Shown piece by piece: positions 9,201-17,371 of a stretch of 64,000 nucleotides of DNA. The notes below the pieces were generated by a model. It was not told where the DNA came from and ran no database searches. It was given only the letters and a program-made list of their open reading frames with translations. Where the stretch lies: NCBI GenBank assembly GCA_965243385.1, contig CBDEUV010000002.1, positions 4,526,001-4,590,000 of the forward strand, given 5' to 3'. The position numbers and the translations under genes were made by a program. Position 1 is the first letter of the stretch, and each line of letters starts with the position of its first letter. The DNA comes from JANSYA01 sp965243385. GTDB lineage: Bacteria > Spirochaetota > Leptospiria > Leptospirales > Leptonemataceae.

Positions 9201-11351
9201 CCGATCCAGTCCTGGTTGAACGCGACGACCTATACCGTCACGATCAATCAGAACGCCCGGGACGCGGCCGGACTGACATTGCCGGCGGCCTATTCGTTTT
9301 CGTTTACGATCGGCAGCGACACGACTCTACCGACCGTGACTTCGATTCAGGGCGACGTGCTCGGCGATTGCGACGCGGACAATGAAACCACGCTCACGAA
9401 TTTAATCGGCGATCTGTGTTTTCTGGGCGGCCAGCAACGCATTCGGGTCAATTTCAGCGAAGCCATGGATCCCGCGGTGACCGGAGGGGCCTTCTCGATC
9501 AGCCCGCAGGTGCAGGGAGCGATCAACTGGCTGCCGGCGGGCTGTCAGATTCCGAACCCGTCGACCTGTACCAGCATGGAGTTCGTGCCGTCTCAAGCGC
9601 TGACCCTGAATCAACAGTATCAGATCACCATCTCAACGAACGCCCAGGATCTGGCGGGCAATCGCCTGGCCGTTCCGGATATACTCTACGCTTCGACCGG
9701 CGACGGGACTCCGCCCGATATCGTCGCTCCCACGATCAATAATCTGAGTTCCGACCAGGTGGGCGCGGGTTGCGACGGGAACGGCAGCGAATCCCTGGTG
9801 GCCGGTTTCGTGAATAATGTCTGCACCGACAACGGCGGCACCGGCGCCGGCGCTTTGATCAACGTTCAGTTTTCCGAACCCATGGATCAGGCGGCGACCG
9901 CTTCCGCGTTCTCGATTAGCCCGAATGTGTCGGGAATCATAACCTTCGCCGGCAATAACTTACGCTTCGTCGCCACCCAGGCCCTGGACCCGACCACGCA
10001 GTACCGCGTCTCGATCAGCAACGGCGCGCGAGACCTGGCCGGCAATACCGTCGCGAGTTCGTTTACGCGCTTTTTTAATACGACCGCGGTCGGTGGTTAT
10101 CCCGGCGTGACTTCGATCAACGTGGGCACGGGGGCGGGAGCCTGCAGCGGCGGTGCTGCGACGGATATGCTGACGAATAATATCTTTAACGCCTGTCCGA
10201 ATAACAACGCGATCTCGGTCGTCTTTACCGAACCCATGAATCAGACCGCGACCGAAAACGCCTTTTCGATTTCGCCGCGCGTCGACGGGACATTCAACTG
10301 GGTCGGCAACGTCATGACTCTGACCCCTGATCGCGCGCTCGATCCCAACCGGCGCTACGAAGTGCAGCTCAGCACCCAGGTCGAAGATCTGCAGGGGCAC
10401 AAGCTGCAGAGCGCGGTGAGCGGCAGCTTTATCGCCGGGGGGCTGGACGCCACGCCGCCCACGGTCGTGCAGGTGCGCTTCGAGCAACCCAACGCGGGGG
10501 CCGACGCCTGCGTCGCGCCGCCCAATGACGCCATCGTGGGCGCGGGTACTCTGACCAACGACGTATGTCGCGCGACGCCGATCGAAATTCAGTTCTCCGA
10601 ACCGATGAACCAGGGCGCGACCGCCTCGGCTGTGAATATCACCAGCGCGACCTACGCCATCAGCTGGCCCGCGCCGAATCTCATGCGCATCACTCCGCTC
10701 GGTTCCGGATTCGACAGCGGCTCTTCGCACAACCTGACCGTCGGCACCGGCGCGCAGGACGCGGGCGGCAATAACATCGCCCTGCAGTTCGCGCTGTCAT
10801 TCGTCGCGGAAAACACATCGCCGCGAGTCGACGCGATCGGCGTTGAGAGTCACGGGGCGGGATGCGATAGCTTCGGCGACAACGGCACCGCCGTGGGTGT
10901 TCGCACCTGGACCGCCGGCGCCTGCTGGTGGGACGCGGATCTGCCGATTCGCAGTCCGGTGAACTACGTCTTCCAGGGGCAGGACACACCCTGCGGCCTC
11001 GGCCGGCCCGAAGACAATTTTCGCATCATCTTTAACAAGCCGATGGACACCGGCGCGACGATCAACGCGATTCGCCTGCGGCGGCTTTCGCCTCCCATTC
11101 ATACGATCCAGCTGGGTCGCGCGGATTGGACCGACGGCAATCGCGTCGTAACCTTGCACTTCGCGGCGCAGGAAGCCGTGAACTGCGGCGGCGCTTCCGG
11201 CTTCGGGGGCGGCGATCTGGACCTGGGACCGACGAATACGCCGGCGGTGGGCGGCTTGCCGCTCTATTCGATCGAGGTCGAACGCTCCGCGCGCGATGCG
11301 AGCGGCGAAACCCTGCCGGCTAACTTCTTCTTCGTCTTTGAAGGCGACTGA
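6255..11351 (+). CDS. Giant surface lipoprotein with about 12 Big_5-type Ig-like domains
   Basis: About 1698 residues from the ATG at 6255; the frame is also open to 6231, overlapping tolC. A basic leader precedes ALWLCVAVSLSAFASC, and the Cys (residue 52) fits a lipobox. The remainder is about twelve consecutive Ig-like domains of the SbsA/Big_5 kind. Each has 'SPxxxxFxExMD', then 'FxISPxxxG', then 'F.P...L....Y.V.I...A.DxAGN'. Each middle domain carries paired Cys, which may form disulfides. Domains 3-7 form an exact 876-base super-repeat (see the repeat feature). Such proteins are extracellular adhesins or stalks. The position between tolC and the pump genes suggests, but does not prove, a link to that export machine. 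Confidence 0.88.
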   Translation: MNTQNTTVNFKANMSANSRANHVGRTRPGAGRALRAALWLCVAVSLSAFASCKAVEDAFADFLPVVGGGEDPPRVTGSLPAPGQRGVHKDSPVILTFNKRIEQQKCIGAFTIQPPLPGVFDFTASEMIFTSSRQFRGGETYIVSLTQDCEDANGVDLEEQYNASFSTSNELSPPFILRASARKNATGCLPADIFQDVYPNTGSNSVDVCRESPIVIQFNESMDRGSVERSVNVIPNLVGAFVWSNNDSRVEFRPRDRLENGITYVVNVAETARDIAENQMTDPITFSFTVGTESERPLVTAQDGQVDIAGCTPGMSALLVYGAATGLRNANGICSGIAATDTPSTVILDFSEDMDIATVDAAFSISPAINGNKTWANNPACGITNGSCGANGSRMTFTPVQPWQNATTYTVSLQPNAADAAGNEMGAPHVFSFTVGQDPNLPRVVVQDGRVGNAGNCTLAGSQLATAVDAVYGIRNKLNVCTSAVPGDTNSPIIIDFNEDMNIGTVDAAFNVSPPINGLKAWAASAACVPAEGTCTQNENRMTFTPNQPWQVGTTYTVSIGGGAQDAAGNQLGAPHVFSFTTGQDPEPPNVVTQDGTVQLAGSCVAGQPALTAFPGTGLRNANGVCSSLVGGNVNSPVVVHFSEDMDISTTDGAFTISPPINGNKVWDAAPACGTTQGTCAANTSRLTFTPVQPWQNATTYTVNIQQSARDAAGNQMSAPVAFSFTIGTDPNLPRVVMQDGRVANAGSCTLAGSQLATALDPAQGLRNKMNVCTNAVPGDANSQIIIDFNEDMNIGSVDAAFNISPGINGSKAWVNSAACVPADGTCTQNENRMIFTPNEPWQVGVTYSVSIAGQAQDAAGNQMGAPHVFSFTTGQDPEPPNVVTQDGRVQLGASCAVGQPALTAFPADGLRNAIGVCSSNVAGNVNSPVIIHFSEDMDISTTDGAFSVSPPLNGNKVWDTAPACGSTQGTCAGNSSRLTFTPIQSWLNATTYTVTINQNARDAAGLTLPAAYSFSFTIGSDTTLPTVTSIQGDVLGDCDADNETTLTNLIGDLCFLGGQQRIRVNFSEAMDPAVTGGAFSISPQVQGAINWLPAGCQIPNPSTCTSMEFVPSQALTLNQQYQITISTNAQDLAGNRLAVPDILYASTGDGTPPDIVAPTINNLSSDQVGAGCDGNGSESLVAGFVNNVCTDNGGTGAGALINVQFSEPMDQAATASAFSISPNVSGIITFAGNNLRFVATQALDPTTQYRVSISNGARDLAGNTVASSFTRFFNTTAVGGYPGVTSINVGTGAGACSGGAATDMLTNNIFNACPNNNAISVVFTEPMNQTATENAFSISPRVDGTFNWVGNVMTLTPDRALDPNRRYEVQLSTQVEDLQGHKLQSAVSGSFIAGGLDATPPTVVQVRFEQPNAGADACVAPPNDAIVGAGTLTNDVCRATPIEIQFSEPMNQGATASAVNITSATYAISWPAPNLMRITPLGSGFDSGSSHNLTVGTGAQDAGGNNIALQFALSFVAENTSPRVDAIGVESHGAGCDSFGDNGTAVGVRTWTAGACWWDADLPIRSPVNYVFQGQDTPCGLGRPEDNFRIIFNKPMDTGATINAIRLRRLSPPIHTIQLGRADWTDGNRVVTLHFAAQEAVNCGGASGFGGGDLDLGPTNTPAVGGLPLYSIEVERSARDASGETLPANFFFVFEGD
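7137..9322 (+). repeat. 876-bp in-frame tandem super-repeat (A-B-A-B-A) inside the Ig-like lipoprotein gene
   Basis: Two alternating domain types, A (435 bp) and B (441 bp), follow one another. A starts are at 7137, 8013 and 8889; B starts are at 7572 and 8448. Each like-to-like distance is exactly 876 bases (292 codons). Long stretches are almost identical at the DNA level, for example the domain end at 7971-8030 and its copy at 8847-8906. This points to recent duplication of a two-domain unit and makes the locus prone to recombination-driven length change. Confidence 0.9.
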
Positions 11352-11367
11352 TTGGAAAGCGACTGAA

Positions 11368-12564
11368 ATGTATACAGTGGAGCAAAAGACTATGCCGGGA
11401 AATTACGGAACGCGTCCTGCTGATTCAGTGCGACGGCGCTGGCTGGCGAGTCTCGCCGGCTGTACGCTGGTGGCGATGACGGGCGGCGGCGCGTGTATGG
11501 GCGGCGATATCCAAATCGCGGTTCCGAAAACGACGGCGCGGGTGCTGGCAATCGGTCCCATCGAAAACCGCGACGCGCGTTATAGCCCGTTCACGACGCA
11601 GAATTTCGTCGACATGCTCGACTTCGAGCTCGTGCGTCTGGGATACGATACCCTGCGCGCGCGAGACCTGGATACCCCGGCGAAAGACGAAAGCGACGCG
11701 AAACCCAAAAAGAAATCCGAACAGTCGGATAGCCCGAAACGGAAAACGCCGGAAGCGCAGGACGATTCCGGGACCGCCGATCCCGCCGCAACGGACGAAT
11801 CGGAGGCGCGGCGGCAGCCGGAACAAGCCGCGGAGCCGGCTCGCGAAGGCGAAACGCCCGGCGCACTCGAAGGCGAAACCCAGGGCGATTTGGAAAGCGA
11901 AACGCCTCCGGCAGGGGAAAGCCAGCAACAAACGCCGCCGTTGACAGACGACGCGGAACCGGCGGGCGAATTCGAAACGTCGCCCGTTCCAGAAGACGAA
12001 GCGGAATCGGTTCCTGACAACGAATCGGAAAGTGAAACCGAAGTCGAAACCCCGCCGGCGAATGAGGCGGAGCCGACCGGCGATGACGACGGCGCGCCGG
12101 TCGTGCATGCACAATTTCTGCCGGCGGGCGGCGGTCCACGAGGCGGCCTGCTGGAATATCTGGCCCAGGCCGGGGATAAAAAACGGGCATCCGATTCCGT
12201 TTCGGATCTGTTGCCGGAGTATCTGCAGGACGTGGCCGGGCAGAAACCGCCGGCCGAAATCGCGGCGTCTGGAGGCGAACTGACCAGGCGCCGTCGCCAG
12301 TACTCGAAGCAGGAGATCGCGGATTTCTTTAAAGAACACCCGGCCGATTTTTTTCTGCAGGGTTCGATCGGCAGAACGGAATCGGGCGATCTGCTGGACA
12401 GCGAACAAAACACTTTAATTTTTCTTGAAATTTATGGACGTACCGGCGAACGCATCGGCGTCGTATCGTTTCTGATTCGCGGCGAAACTCTGGCGGCTCC
12501 AAATATACTTCGCGACGTTTGCGAAGAAGTCGTTGAAGCGATTTCCATTCAAGTGCTGAAATGA
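11368..12564 (+). CDS. Lipoprotein with Glu/Pro-rich linker, possible CsgG/FlgO-like fold
   Basis: Taking the ATG at 11368 (GGAAAG eight bases upstream) gives 398 residues; the frame is open to 11296. The leader WLASLAGCTLVAMTGGGAC ends in a possible lipobox. Two short folded pieces flank about 150 residues of very acidic, Pro-rich low-complexity sequence. The first piece reads RVLAIGPIENRDARYSP and FVDMLDFELVRLGYDTL. The last reads DFFLQGSIGRTESGDLLD and ends GETLAAPNILRDVCEEVVEAI. This 'strand-helix-strand' order resembles TolB-N/CsgG/FlgO-type lipoproteins with a disordered insert, but I am not certain. It is co-directional with tolC and the Ig-like lipoprotein (17 bases downstream of its stop). 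Confidence 0.7.
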   Translation: MYTVEQKTMPGNYGTRPADSVRRRWLASLAGCTLVAMTGGGACMGGDIQIAVPKTTARVLAIGPIENRDARYSPFTTQNFVDMLDFELVRLGYDTLRARDLDTPAKDESDAKPKKKSEQSDSPKRKTPEAQDDSGTADPAATDESEARRQPEQAAEPAREGETPGALEGETQGDLESETPPAGESQQQTPPLTDDAEPAGEFETSPVPEDEAESVPDNESESETEVETPPANEAEPTGDDDGAPVVHAQFLPAGGGPRGGLLEYLAQAGDKKRASDSVSDLLPEYLQDVAGQKPPAEIAASGGELTRRRRQYSKQEIADFFKEHPADFFLQGSIGRTESGDLLDSEQNTLIFLEIYGRTGERIGVVSFLIRGETLAAPNILRDVCEEVVEAISIQVLK

Positions 12565-12606
12565 ATCGGCGCTATTATCAAACTAAGTAAAACTCTGACA
12601 AATACT

Positions 12607-13290
12607 ATGACATTGAACACTAATGAATCAAGCGCACACCAGCGGCGCGGAATCCCTCGGCGCGCGCTTCTGGCCGCGACGGTCGCCTGCGGCGTCCTGC
12701 TGACCCAGTGCGGCGGCGCGGAGCTCGGTTCCGAGTCGCGCGAACAATTTGTCGAAGGCAACCGTTTGTATCTCGAGCGCCAGATGGAACCGGCCCTCGA
12801 AACCTTCGAGCGCGTTCTGGATTCGCATCCGGGTTTCGTGCCCGCCAGGATCATGGCCGGTAAGATTCATTTCTTCGGCGGACGCATCGATCGCGCGCGG
12901 ATCTTTTTCGAACAGGCCGTCGACGACGAAGGCGACAATCTCGACGCGCGCTACTGGCTCGCTCGCGTGCAGAGCCTGGATCCGTCGACTCACCAGCAGG
13001 CGCTGGACAATATTCAGCTGATCCTTTCCAAAGACAGCACGCACATCGACGCGATTTACGTGCAGGGCCGCATCTTGCGAAAAGGCGGTAAGACTTCGGA
13101 AGCTCTGGCGGCCTACCAGGCGGCCGTTCAGAAAGGCAAAAAAATCGCCCTGATTCACGTGGAGATCGGACGAATCTATCGCGAGCTGAATTTGAACACA
13201 GAGGCGGAGCGCCACTTCCAGACCGCCCAGCTGTTGGGCGGGGAGGACCCCCAATTGCAGAAAGAAATCGCACTATCTCGCCAGCAGTAG
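12607..13290 (+). CDS. TPR-repeat lipoprotein
   Basis: A 227-residue protein. The N-terminus has a basic segment, a hydrophobic core (ALLAATVACGVLLTQC) and a Cys at residue 35 followed by Gly-Gly. This is a lipoprotein signal with Gln just before the Cys, again a relaxed lipobox. From residue ~45 to the end there are about five TPR units (for example FVEGNRLYLERQMEPALETF and ALIHVEIGRIYRELNLNTEAE). It follows the linker lipoprotein after 42 bases and probably belongs to the same transcript, acting as an envelope scaffold of the cluster. Confidence 0.82.
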   Translation: MTLNTNESSAHQRRGIPRRALLAATVACGVLLTQCGGAELGSESREQFVEGNRLYLERQMEPALETFERVLDSHPGFVPARIMAGKIHFFGGRIDRARIFFEQAVDDEGDNLDARYWLARVQSLDPSTHQQALDNIQLILSKDSTHIDAIYVQGRILRKGGKTSEALAAYQAAVQKGKKIALIHVEIGRIYRELNLNTEAERHFQTAQLLGGEDPQLQKEIALSRQQ

Positions 13291-13531
13291 GGCGTCGACG
13301 TCCGCCTGGCGCGATGCTGGCGGCTCGATGGCGGCCGATTGCGCGGAGGTTGCGCCTGGCGGGTCGCCGAATAGAGGTACCCCTGTATCGCATTGGCCCG
13401 CCTTCCAGCATGCATCAGGCGCGCGATTTCAAAAAAGTGCTTGCAGATGATGCACAATCACTCACGTATTTGTAACAAATATTCGCGAATACGATTCGTG
13501 GAATAAAAAATACAGTGTTTGTTCTAAGTTC

Positions 13532-14269
13532 ATGCAGTGGCTGCGTCAAATAACAGCCCGATGTCACCGACAGGCCTGCCGTAAACTCGGTGGTTCTCTG
13601 TCTGCCAGCATTGGAAACATCCGGGCCCCGGGATCTGCGCGTATTCGCGTGGCCGGCCGCTCTGCCGGTATCGCTCTGGCTTTGGCGGGGCTCCTGCTGG
13701 GATCGATGGTCGCCGCGGGAGCGAGCGACCGGCTGTTCTCTGACCTCTCCGCTCTCCGCGCCCCGAATGCGGGCTCCGCGCAATCTCACGACTTGCTTTC
13801 CCGGGCTTTAATACCGGTAACGGCCGCGGACGAACTCTTCGTCGTACGCGAATTCGAACGCGCGGAGGAGCGCTTCCTGGCGCTGGTTGGAGTGGATCAT
13901 CGCTCCCGGCTGCTGCGACAGAAAGCCCGCTTCGGTCTGGAAACCGCGGATGCGAGCCCGCTCGGCGGAGGGATCCACGCCGACGGCATTTTCAATCTGG
14001 CTCTGAATCCGGATCGCCGCCTGTCGAAACGCGCGGTGCAACCGCGCTTGATCCAGGGCAATCATCTGCCGGAGTTCCTGGCGCCCGCGAATCCGGCATT
14101 GGCCCGGCAGGACCATCGGCTTGCGATCGCCAGCGAGGCCCGCGCCGCCGGTCTTGACGCGCGCAGCAATTTTACTATCGAATTTATCTGTCATCTAAGA
14201 CGCGCCACCTCCACTGCGAGCGAAGCGTCAGACGCTTCTTCCTCCCCTGTTCAGGGTCGTATCGCTTAA
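13532..14269 (+). CDS. Possible exported protein of unknown function
   Basis: A 245-residue open frame with a basic N-terminus and a good hydrophobic stretch (GIALALAGLLLGSMVAAGAS) resembling a signal peptide with an AxA-like cleavage site. The rest has no domain I recognise. There is no clear ribosome-binding site before the ATG at 13532, and the 241 bases upstream are relatively A/T-rich and hold no other gene. The preserved length and signal-like N-terminus favour a real gene, but base composition does not exclude a fortuitous frame. Confidence 0.45.
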   Translation: MQWLRQITARCHRQACRKLGGSLSASIGNIRAPGSARIRVAGRSAGIALALAGLLLGSMVAAGASDRLFSDLSALRAPNAGSAQSHDLLSRALIPVTAADELFVVREFERAEERFLALVGVDHRSRLLRQKARFGLETADASPLGGGIHADGIFNLALNPDRRLSKRAVQPRLIQGNHLPEFLAPANPALARQDHRLAIASEARAAGLDARSNFTIEFICHLRRATSTASEASDASSSPVQGRIA

Positions 14270-14360
14270 TTTTCGACGGCTCGCGAAGCGCATTGTGCGC
14301 CTGCGATTCCGCTCTTCAGGCGATCGATCCTTTCCCACTAACACCCAGGAGGATGGAGCT

Positions 14361-15521
14361 ATGGAATACGCATATATATCAAACGGAGAGTCGACTGCAG
14401 AAGTAGAAGGCATCGATCACGAACTGGTCGAAGTGTCAGCCGGCGCCGCGGCCAACTACAGCTACGAAGACGCGGAAGCTCGACTCAAAGACCTCAGCCG
14501 AAGCGGCGGGGCCCAAAAAACCGCCGACCGGATTAGCAAGTCCGCACCGCGCGTGCGGGTGTATCCCGCCGCGTCGACCGGCGAGATTCCCGAAAAAAAT
14601 CAACCGATCTATCAATCGCGGGCGATGCAGTTCCTGCTGCACCGCGCCGAGCTGGTGGCGAAGTTGCCCGTGCCGGTGATCGTCGCCGGAGCGCCGGGCA
14701 CCGGCAAATCGCGCCTGGTGGAATACGTGCATCGCAATAGCCAGCGCGGCGCCGCGGGAGCGCCCTTGATCGAATTGAACTGTCGCGCTCTGGTCGGAGC
14801 CGGCGGCGGGGAAAGCGCCGGAGACGATATCTGGCGCAGATTGCTGAGGAAAAAATTGTACAGCGCCCGACAGGGTACGCTCTGGGTGCATCACCTGGAA
14901 GACCTGGAACCCGCGCTGCGCTTTAAGCTGCTGGCTTTCTTGTGCGAAGTATGCGGCTCCGAATCGGCGGCCGCCGCGCAGGCGCGACTGGTGTTGACGC
15001 TACCCGCCGACGATCGCTTCGAAGTCGAGTGCCGGAATCAACTGGGCGCGGTTATGCTGGTGATGCCCACTCTCGCCGAACGGCGCGAAGACATTCTACC
15101 GCTGGCCCGGGCCTTCCTCAAAGAATATTCGAACGAATACAAACTGGAGCGCGCCCTGAACGCGCGGGCCGTCGAGTACGTAAAGACTTACGCGTGGCCG
15201 GGGAACGTGCGTCAGCTCCAGAGTACGCTGCTGAACGCTCTGATCCAGGCGCCCGGTCAGAACATTCGCTACGAAGACCTCGCAGCCTTTACGGGGGAAG
15301 CGCGTTCGGAGTATGAAGGCGGTCCGGTTCCGACCTTCCAGGAGCAGGTCGACAATTTCGAGCGCGGTCTTCTGCAGTCGGTCCTCGAACAGTGTCACGG
15401 CAACCAATCGCAGGTATCGCGCATGCTGCAGATGAATCGCGGTACTCTGATTCGCAAAATCAAACAGTACGAACTGGACGGCTGCGGGCGTCCGGCTTGC
15501 TTTCAGGGTGCCGCTCAATGA
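14361..15521 (+). CDS. NtrC-like AAA+ domain protein with Fis-type HTH, degenerate motifs
   Basis: 386 residues from the ATG at 14361, which has AGGAGG at 14347-14352. Order: a ~80-residue unique N-terminus, then an AAA+ core with Walker A GAPGTGKS (110-117), the RREDILPLA segment (241-249), the WPGNVRQL sensor-II segment (279-286), and a C-terminal Fis-type helix-turn-helix (QVSRMLQMNRGTLIRKIK). Two hallmarks of sigma-54 activators are missing. There is no GAFTGA loop, and Walker B reads TLWVHHLED with His where the catalytic Asp should be. It therefore probably binds DNA and perhaps ATP but should not hydrolyse ATP or contact sigma-54. Its stop overlaps the start of the RND adaptor (ATGA), so it is likely a dedicated regulator of the pump. 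Confidence 0.78.
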   Translation: MEYAYISNGESTAEVEGIDHELVEVSAGAAANYSYEDAEARLKDLSRSGGAQKTADRISKSAPRVRVYPAASTGEIPEKNQPIYQSRAMQFLLHRAELVAKLPVPVIVAGAPGTGKSRLVEYVHRNSQRGAAGAPLIELNCRALVGAGGGESAGDDIWRRLLRKKLYSARQGTLWVHHLEDLEPALRFKLLAFLCEVCGSESAAAAQARLVLTLPADDRFEVECRNQLGAVMLVMPTLAERREDILPLARAFLKEYSNEYKLERALNARAVEYVKTYAWPGNVRQLQSTLLNALIQAPGQNIRYEDLAAFTGEARSEYEGGPVPTFQEQVDNFERGLLQSVLEQCHGNQSQVSRMLQMNRGTLIRKIKQYELDGCGRPACFQGAAQ

Positions 15522-17344
15522 TGTCCCAGAACGAAAACGACTGGTCGGGCATGCCCGAGCTTTCGTTTTTTCCGTCGGAACGCCGGGAAGGTACAGAGGA
15601 CGCGCCGGGGGGCCGGGACTCGCGCGGTCGTGCGAATCCGGCTTCCGGCGCGAACGCGCCTTTGCCCGGAGCCGCGAATTCCCCCGGACAACCGAAGCCG
15701 GGCCAGGAGCGATCGGCTCCCGGAACCCGCGCTTCCACGCGAAAAACTTCAGCCGGGCCTGGCCGCACGCGCACAGTCGAAGCGCAACCGCTCGACGCTG
15801 CGGCGGCCGCTGAAATCGCCACCGATGCAGCCCGTCGGGCCGCGGGTTTCGCCCGGCGCCTGCTGGATTGGATTGCGCCGCCGTTGCTGGCGCTGGCCGG
15901 CGGACTGGGACGCCATGCGGGCAAGCTGGCCGCGCTCGGCTTGCTGGCGCTCGCGCTCTTTGGCGGTCTGTACTTCGCGAGCGGATTTTTACCGGAGACC
16001 TGGCGCAATCGTTTGAATACGGTGCTCGCTATTCTGGGGCCCGGCGAAGCCATCCATCTCGATGATATTCATATAAAAGTTCTCAAACTCAAAAAGTCCA
16101 ACGTCGTGCCGGAACTCTCAGCTCTGGGTTCGATCGAATACTACGAAAAAGTAAGCATCTCTTCGAAGACCGCCGGCCGAATCGAATCGATTACGGTCAA
16201 AGCGGGCGACCGGGTCCGTCGGGGACAGACTCTCGTGCAGATCGAACGTCTACCGCTGGAATTGGAGCTGCGCAAACAGAAGGCGGCCCTGGCGGCGGCG
16301 GAGTCGCAATTAAAGCTGGCTCAAGAAGAGTATATGCGCGCGAAATCTTCGGTGGAAGGCCGGGTGAAAGAGATCGAAAAGCGCGAAACGACCGTTCGCG
16401 ATTTGCAATCCAGCCTGAAGAAAACTCGATTTACGTACGAAGGCAAGAAGACGCTCTTCGCGGAAGGCGGCATCAGTCGCGAGGAATTCGAAACCGTACG
16501 GCAGGAACTGGTATCCGCCGAGGCGAGCTATCTGAGCGCGAAAAAAGATCTCGAAATCGCGAAGATCGGCTTTCGCCCGGAGGATTTGCGCAAGCGCGGC
16601 ATTCCGGTTCCGTCGGACAGCCGCGGTAAGGTGTCCGCGTACGCCGAGCTGAATACGCTCACGGAAAAAGCGTCGGTCGAAGTCGCCGAGTCGCGGGTGC
16701 ACGCCGCCCGGGAAGACCTGTACAGTACGCGGCGGCTTTTAGATGAAATGACGATCGTTTCGCCGATTGACGGCATCGTCGCCGTGCGCAATAAAAGCGT
16801 CGGCGAAGAAGTCAGCGGCGGCAGCGCCGAAAGCGCGGAGCAGGCGATTCTAGTGTTGATCGAAGACGATCGAGTCTACGCGACGATTAATATCCGCGAA
16901 TCGGATCTGAAAAATATCAGCAAGGGCCAGAAGATCGCCTTCGCCGTAGACGTTTATCCCGAAGAAGAATTCGTCGCGACCGTTCAGATCATCAAACCGA
17001 TTATCGACCAGCAAACGCATACCGCCGAAGTCAAAGGCGTCGTCGATAATAAAGACCATCGCCTCCGTTCGGGCATGTTTATTCGAGCGCGGGTGGCGAC
17101 CGGAGCTCCGGAAGAGCGCATTCTCGTTCCATCGGACGCGGTGATTCCCCGTAACGAAGATAAAGCCTGGGTTTTCGTCGTGCGTGAAGATAAAGCCTTT
17201 CGGGTCGAGGTCGTTACGGGCCGCCAGTTCGACGACAATATAGAGATACTGGAAGGCCTGGAAGAAGGCGCGGTCGTCGCGGTCGAAAAGCTTTCGCAGC
17301 TGTACCAGGGCGTGACGATCACGCCGGACTATACGCATCTATAA
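15518..17344 (+). CDS. RND efflux periplasmic adaptor (MFP) with cytoplasmic extension
   Basis: 608 residues from the ATG at 15518, which overlaps the preceding stop by four bases (ATGA). Residues 1-~110 are Pro/Gly/Ala/Arg-rich and look disordered. A single membrane helix follows at ~137-157, so the adaptor is anchored with a long cytoplasmic tail instead of a signal peptide. Then come the barrel-sandwich/lipoyl segment (EYYEKVSISSKTAGRIESI), a coiled-coil hairpin rich in Lys/Glu/Ala (~residues 250-340), a second lipoyl half (TIVSPIDGIVAVRNKSVGEE) and a beta-barrel domain (ILVPSDAVIPRNEDKAWVF). It is immediately followed by two RND pump genes and joins them to the TolC duct. Confidence 0.9.
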   Translation: MMSQNENDWSGMPELSFFPSERREGTEDAPGGRDSRGRANPASGANAPLPGAANSPGQPKPGQERSAPGTRASTRKTSAGPGRTRTVEAQPLDAAAAAEIATDAARRAAGFARRLLDWIAPPLLALAGGLGRHAGKLAALGLLALALFGGLYFASGFLPETWRNRLNTVLAILGPGEAIHLDDIHIKVLKLKKSNVVPELSALGSIEYYEKVSISSKTAGRIESITVKAGDRVRRGQTLVQIERLPLELELRKQKAALAAAESQLKLAQEEYMRAKSSVEGRVKEIEKRETTVRDLQSSLKKTRFTYEGKKTLFAEGGISREEFETVRQELVSAEASYLSAKKDLEIAKIGFRPEDLRKRGIPVPSDSRGKVSAYAELNTLTEKASVEVAESRVHAAREDLYSTRRLLDEMTIVSPIDGIVAVRNKSVGEEVSGGSAESAEQAILVLIEDDRVYATINIRESDLKNISKGQKIAFAVDVYPEEEFVATVQIIKPIIDQQTHTAEVKGVVDNKDHRLRSGMFIRARVATGAPEERILVPSDAVIPRNEDKAWVFVVREDKAFRVEVVTGRQFDDNIEILEGLEEGAVVAVEKLSQLYQGVTITPDYTHL

Positions 17345-17371
17345 CGCTGCAGCGTTCCGAAATTAAACGCG

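Noticed and set aside
7137..9322. Periodic repeats considered as a CRISPR array
   Set aside because: The repeats are 435-441 bp protein domains in one continuous reading frame, not short repeats with unique spacers.
14361..15521. Sigma-54 activator assignment
   Set aside because: No GAFTGA loop and a replaced Walker B Asp; the gene is described as NtrC-like only.
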